From: Chlorobiota bacterium | GTDB lineage: Bacteria > Bacteroidota > Bacteroidia > Bacteroidales > JAADGE01 | Direction of reading: 5' to 3' | Length of the DNA stretch: 8,836 nt | Assembly (NCBI GenBank): GCA_030592825.1 | Contig: JAUVIG010000138.1 | Span: forward strand, 1-8,836 | Made by a program: the position numbers and the translations under genes | The notes under the pieces: generated by a model | Seen by the model: the letters and a program-made list of their open reading frames with translations, nothing else | What the model was told of the DNA's origin: nothing | Databases searched by the model: none | In this document: positions 6,216 to 8,836 of the stretch, one piece after another | Layout: every line of letters begins with the position of its first letter | Position numbering within the stretch: the first letter of the stretch is position 1

Positions 6216-7016
6216 ATGAACAAAATTAGTATTACGAAAAAGCATTATCCTGGGATATTTAAAAAGATTAAGTTTTTAAATATTAACACTTGTTACTTAT
6301 TTTTAATCTTATTTTCAATAATATTTTCGGGATGTCAAAATACAGAAAAGACAGAAGCATGGAACGAAAAATATGATTTTATTTATGATATAGAACCTAT
6401 TGTTTTTCATTATGACCACGGAATACTTGCGGGAAGTTATCCGCAAAATCAAGAAACTACAAAAGTAGCATTTAATGATGTATGTAATTATCTCGGACAT
6501 GTTTGTTTATGCGGAGCAGGAGGGTATAAAATTTCTGAATTAGCAATAAATTCATTAAAGAAACCTGATGAAACTCTTGAAAAAGGCGATTTTATTCTGA
6601 TTAGCAGCAGAGACCATACAGTAAGCGATGTAGTTTCTTTTGTTCTCGGGTGCAGCAGAAGAAATAACCCTGAAAAAAATCAGTATTTTATTGATACAAA
6701 AATTGAAGCACCAAAGAGGGAATACCATTATTATATCGGTTACAGCTTGCAAGAAAAAGCAGTTCATATTATTTATCGAAAGCATTTGCTTATCGGAAAC
6801 GAACTAATGGACAAATTATGGAAAGTTGAACTGGCTTATGAAGAAAATCCGGCTTCAGTAAGTCAAGCTGATTTAGAATTATATCAAAATACAATGTTCA
6901 ATGTAATAAATGATGTTCTGTCAAATCAAAAAAAAGGTCTTTTTGATGTAGAATTGATTGATTATAATGAATTCCTGTTAATTCTAAAAGGAATAAAAGT
7001 CAATAATAATAAATAA
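6216..7016 (+). CDS. Predicted lipoprotein with an FmdE-like domain, in the hox operon
   Basis: This 266-residue protein is predicted to be exported and lipid-anchored. A basic N-terminus (about 1-25) leads into the hydrophobic stretch CYLFLILFSIIF (26-37) and the lipobox FSGC, with the acylated Cys at 40. Residues about 84-165 resemble the FmdE family (named after a protein linked to formylmethanofuran dehydrogenase): FNDVCNYLGHVC (86-97), GGYKISELAI (102-111), and SDVVSFVLGCSRRNN (137-151), which matches the family's 'DAVQ..TGCT.G.GN' segment. The usual GHxCPG appears as GHVCLCG, so Cys90, Cys97, Cys99 and Cys146 with His95 could make a metal site. The C-terminal third has no recognised domain and no C-terminal zinc-ribbon cysteines. 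Only one Met precedes the lipobox, which fixes the start, 10 bp after the hoxUY stop. The function is unknown; metal handling is a guess. A lipoprotein is unexpected among cytoplasmic hydrogenase genes. Confidence 0.75.
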   Translation: MNKISITKKHYPGIFKKIKFLNINTCYLFLILFSIIFSGCQNTEKTEAWNEKYDFIYDIEPIVFHYDHGILAGSYPQNQETTKVAFNDVCNYLGHVCLCGAGGYKISELAINSLKKPDETLEKGDFILISSRDHTVSDVVSFVLGCSRRNNPEKNQYFIDTKIEAPKREYHYYIGYSLQEKAVHIIYRKHLLIGNELMDKLWKVELAYEENPASVSQADLELYQNTMFNVINDVLSNQKKGLFDVELIDYNEFLLILKGIKVNNNK

Positions 7017-7019
7017 AGG

Positions 7020-7035
7020 TCAGTCAACGGACTGA
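7020..7035 (+). other. Small hairpin in the gap before hoxH
   Basis: TCAGTC-AACG-GACTGA is a perfect 6-bp stem with a 4-base loop, in the 47-bp gap between the lipoprotein gene and hoxH. No T-run follows, so it is not a normal terminator. It might mark an RNA-processing or stability boundary within the operon transcript. The 11-mer GACTGAAAACT that includes its right arm also occurs in the pyrC-pyrD gap near 1837. Confidence 0.35.
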
Positions 7036-7063
7036 AAACTAAAAAAATTTTAAAGCTAAAATC

Positions 7064-8521
7064 ATGAGTAAAAAAATAGTAATAGACCCGGTTACCAGAG
7101 TTGAAGGACACGGAAAAGTAACCATTCAACTTGATGATAAAGGTAACGTTAAAGATTCAAAATTTCATATTGTTGAATTCAGAGGTTTTGAAAAATTTAT
7201 TCAAGGCCATCCTTATTGGCAAGCACCCTTAGTAGTACAAAGACTTTGCGGAATTTGCCCGGTAAGCCATCATTTAGCCGCAGCAAAAGCAATTGATCAA
7301 ATTGTAGGAATTAATCCGGAAGATTTATCTCCGACAGCATCAAAAATCAGAAAATTATTGCATTACGGTCAAGTGTTTCAATCACACGCATTACATTTCT
7401 TTTATCTTGCGGCACCCGATCTTCTTTTTGGTGTTGATGCTCCGCCGGAGAAAAGAAATGTAGTTGCAGTTGCACAAGAACATACCGAACTTGCAAAGAA
7501 AGGTATATTAATGCGTAAATTCGGACAAGAAATAATCAAAGCAACTGCCGGTAAAAAAATTCACGGTATTGCTGCAATTCCGGGTGGTGTTCACAAAAAT
7601 TTACGCCAAAACGAAATTAATTATTTCCTTGACGGAAAAGAAATTCCAAACGTTGATACTATGATTGAATGGTCAATTGAAGTAATTGATTTTATGAAAA
7701 ATTATCATAAAGAACATGCTGCATGGTTAGATACATTTGCAGCACATCCTTCCGGACATTTGGGATTGGTCTCAAAGGACGGAACCGGTACACTGGAATT
7801 TTATGACGGAGAATTAAGAGCCATCGACAGTGAAGGTAATATAACTTTAAATGATATTCCTGATTTTCAATATGCCGATTATTTTAATGAAGATGTTGAA
7901 CGCTGGACATATCTGAAATTTCCTTATATCAAACATCTCGGACGCGAAAATGGTTTTAACAGAGTAGGTCCCCTCGCCAGATTAAATGTCTGTAAATCTA
8001 TTGACTCACCCTTTGCAGAAAAAGAAAGAAAAGAATTTAAAGCATATACAAAAGATAAGCCGAATAATATGACCATGCATACCCACTATGCTCGTTTGAT
8101 TGAGACTTTGCATGTAGCTGAAAAAATGAAAGAACTTCTTAATGATGACGATATTATGGGTAATGAATTAGTAAGAGAAGGAGTCAGAAGAAATGAAGGT
8201 ATCGGCGTAATCGAAGCCCCCAGAGGTACTTTGATGCACCATTATAAAGTTGACGACAGAGGTAAAATTGAGAAATGTAATCTTATTGTTTCGACTACAC
8301 ATAACAATGATCCGATGAATAAAGCAGTAGGTTGGGTCGCTCAAAATGTTATTGATAAACAAGAAAAAATTACTGAAGGAATGTTAAATCAAGTTGAAAT
8401 AGCCATAAGAGCATACGATCCTTGTTTAAGTTGTGCAACACATTCTCTCGGTAAAATGCCTTTGGAATTGTCAATTTATAATAATGACGGAGAATTAATT
8501 GATGAAAAATTTAAATCATAA
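7064..8521 (+). CDS. hoxH: Bidirectional [NiFe]-hydrogenase large subunit HoxH
   Basis: This subunit holds the NiFe(CN)2CO site where H2 is split or formed. The 485-residue length is normal for HoxH of group 3d. The N-terminal L1 region has VTRVEGHG (10-17) and RLCGICPVSHH (60-70), with nickel ligands Cys62 and Cys65. The C-terminal L2 motif is DPCLSCATH (452-460), with ligands Cys454 and Cys457. The last 25 residues, beginning SLGKMPLEL after His460, are the expected extension removed by the maturation protease once nickel is inserted, and that protease gene follows directly. APRGTLMHHY (about 386-395) is another family signature. All four ligand cysteines are present, so an active enzyme is expected. 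The gene lies 47 bp after the lipoprotein gene rather than next to the small-subunit domain. The start is the only ATG that gives the conserved N-terminus. Confidence 0.95.
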   Translation: MSKKIVIDPVTRVEGHGKVTIQLDDKGNVKDSKFHIVEFRGFEKFIQGHPYWQAPLVVQRLCGICPVSHHLAAAKAIDQIVGINPEDLSPTASKIRKLLHYGQVFQSHALHFFYLAAPDLLFGVDAPPEKRNVVAVAQEHTELAKKGILMRKFGQEIIKATAGKKIHGIAAIPGGVHKNLRQNEINYFLDGKEIPNVDTMIEWSIEVIDFMKNYHKEHAAWLDTFAAHPSGHLGLVSKDGTGTLEFYDGELRAIDSEGNITLNDIPDFQYADYFNEDVERWTYLKFPYIKHLGRENGFNRVGPLARLNVCKSIDSPFAEKERKEFKAYTKDKPNNMTMHTHYARLIETLHVAEKMKELLNDDDIMGNELVREGVRRNEGIGVIEAPRGTLMHHYKVDDRGKIEKCNLIVSTTHNNDPMNKAVGWVAQNVIDKQEKITEGMLNQVEIAIRAYDPCLSCATHSLGKMPLELSIYNNDGELIDEKFKS

Positions 8522-8836
8522 AAACACAATGATTTTCGGAATAGGAAACTCAGCTCGCCAAGATGACGGTTTGGGTTGGGCTTTTCTTGATGAAATAAAG
8601 AAAGTTGATAATTTTAAAGGTGAATTTCATTACAGATATCAACTGAATATTGAAGATGCTGAAGTTATCTCAAATGCTGAAAATGTAATATTCGTTGATT
8701 CATTTGCAGGTGATCTTAAAGAAAATTGCATGCTTGAAGAGTGCAAAATGAACGGAGAGATCACATTTACAACTCATGCATTAAATCCGGAAGCTGTTTT
8801 AGCACTCTCTAATGATATCTATAATAAGAGACCAAA
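8502..8836 (+). CDS. hoxW: HoxH maturation protease, N-terminal part (cut by window edge)
   Basis: The protease removes the C-terminal tail of HoxH after nickel insertion, in the cytoplasm. About 111 codons are visible. The translation shows IFGIGNSARQDDGLG (11-25), VIFVDSFAGD (62-71) and TTHALNPEAVLAL (90-102). By comparison with HybD-type proteases, Asp22, Asp66 and His92 would be the nickel-sensing ligands. The ATG at 8502 is preferred because it gives a complete first beta strand; it overlaps the end of hoxH by 20 bases, suggesting coupled translation. An in-frame ATG at 8529 is the alternative and would begin the protein at MIFGIGN. The frame stays open to the window edge. The symbol hoxW follows from the neighbour hoxH; the family call alone would be 'hydrogenase maturation protease'. 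Confidence 0.85.
   Translation, partial: MKNLNHKNTMIFGIGNSARQDDGLGWAFLDEIKKVDNFKGEFHYRYQLNIEDAEVISNAENVIFVDSFAGDLKENCMLEECKMNGEITFTTHALNPEAVLALSNDIYNKRP

Noticed and set aside
6555..6785. Minus-strand open frame opposite the FmdE-like gene
   Set aside because: It is a shadow of the lipoprotein gene, with no promoter, start context or domain of its own.
7020..7035. Transcription terminator before hoxH
   Set aside because: The stem is only 6 bp and has no T-run after it; hoxH must be co-expressed with hoxUY.

Overview
The window is AT-rich DNA with short intergenic gaps, few Shine-Dalgarno-like sequences and one match to the TAnnTTTG promoter element typical of Bacteroidota. Together with the look of the Pyr proteins, this suggests a member of Bacteroidota, probably able to live without oxygen or by fermentation. 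The taxonomic call is inference; no rRNA or other marker gene is present.

Layout. Positions 1-2891 hold three pyrimidine biosynthesis genes on the minus strand, in transcription order pyrD (class 2 dihydroorotate dehydrogenase), pyrC (dihydroorotase) and pyrE (orotate phosphoribosyltransferase, cut by the left edge). They cover carbamoyl-aspartate to dihydroorotate to orotate to OMP. The gaps between them carry small repeats: a 27-bp direct repeat with a diverged inverted relative on the other side of pyrC, and an 8-bp tandem array ahead of pyrE. Positions 2892-3207 are a divergent intergenic region with two clean palindromes, one FNR-like and one matching the Crp consensus, both on the side of the plus-strand operon.

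Positions 3208-8836 hold a tightly packed plus-strand operon for a cytoplasmic, NAD(P)-linked bidirectional [NiFe]-hydrogenase (Hox type, group 3d). It comprises hoxF with a fused HoxE/NuoE-like N-terminal domain, a fused hoxU-hoxY gene, a lipoprotein with an FmdE-like domain, hoxH, and the start of the HoxH maturation protease gene, which runs off the right edge. Electrons would pass from H2 at the HoxH NiFe site through the HoxY-domain cluster and the three HoxU-domain clusters to the HoxF cluster, FMN and NAD(P)+, or in reverse to discard reductant as H2.

The core enzyme is of a known class. The unusual points are the HoxU-HoxY fusion in one chain, loss of three of the four iron-sulfur ligands in the HoxE-like domain, a Gly-to-Phe change in the FMN/NADH loop of HoxF, and above all the predicted exported FmdE-like lipoprotein between the small and large hydrogenase subunit genes.
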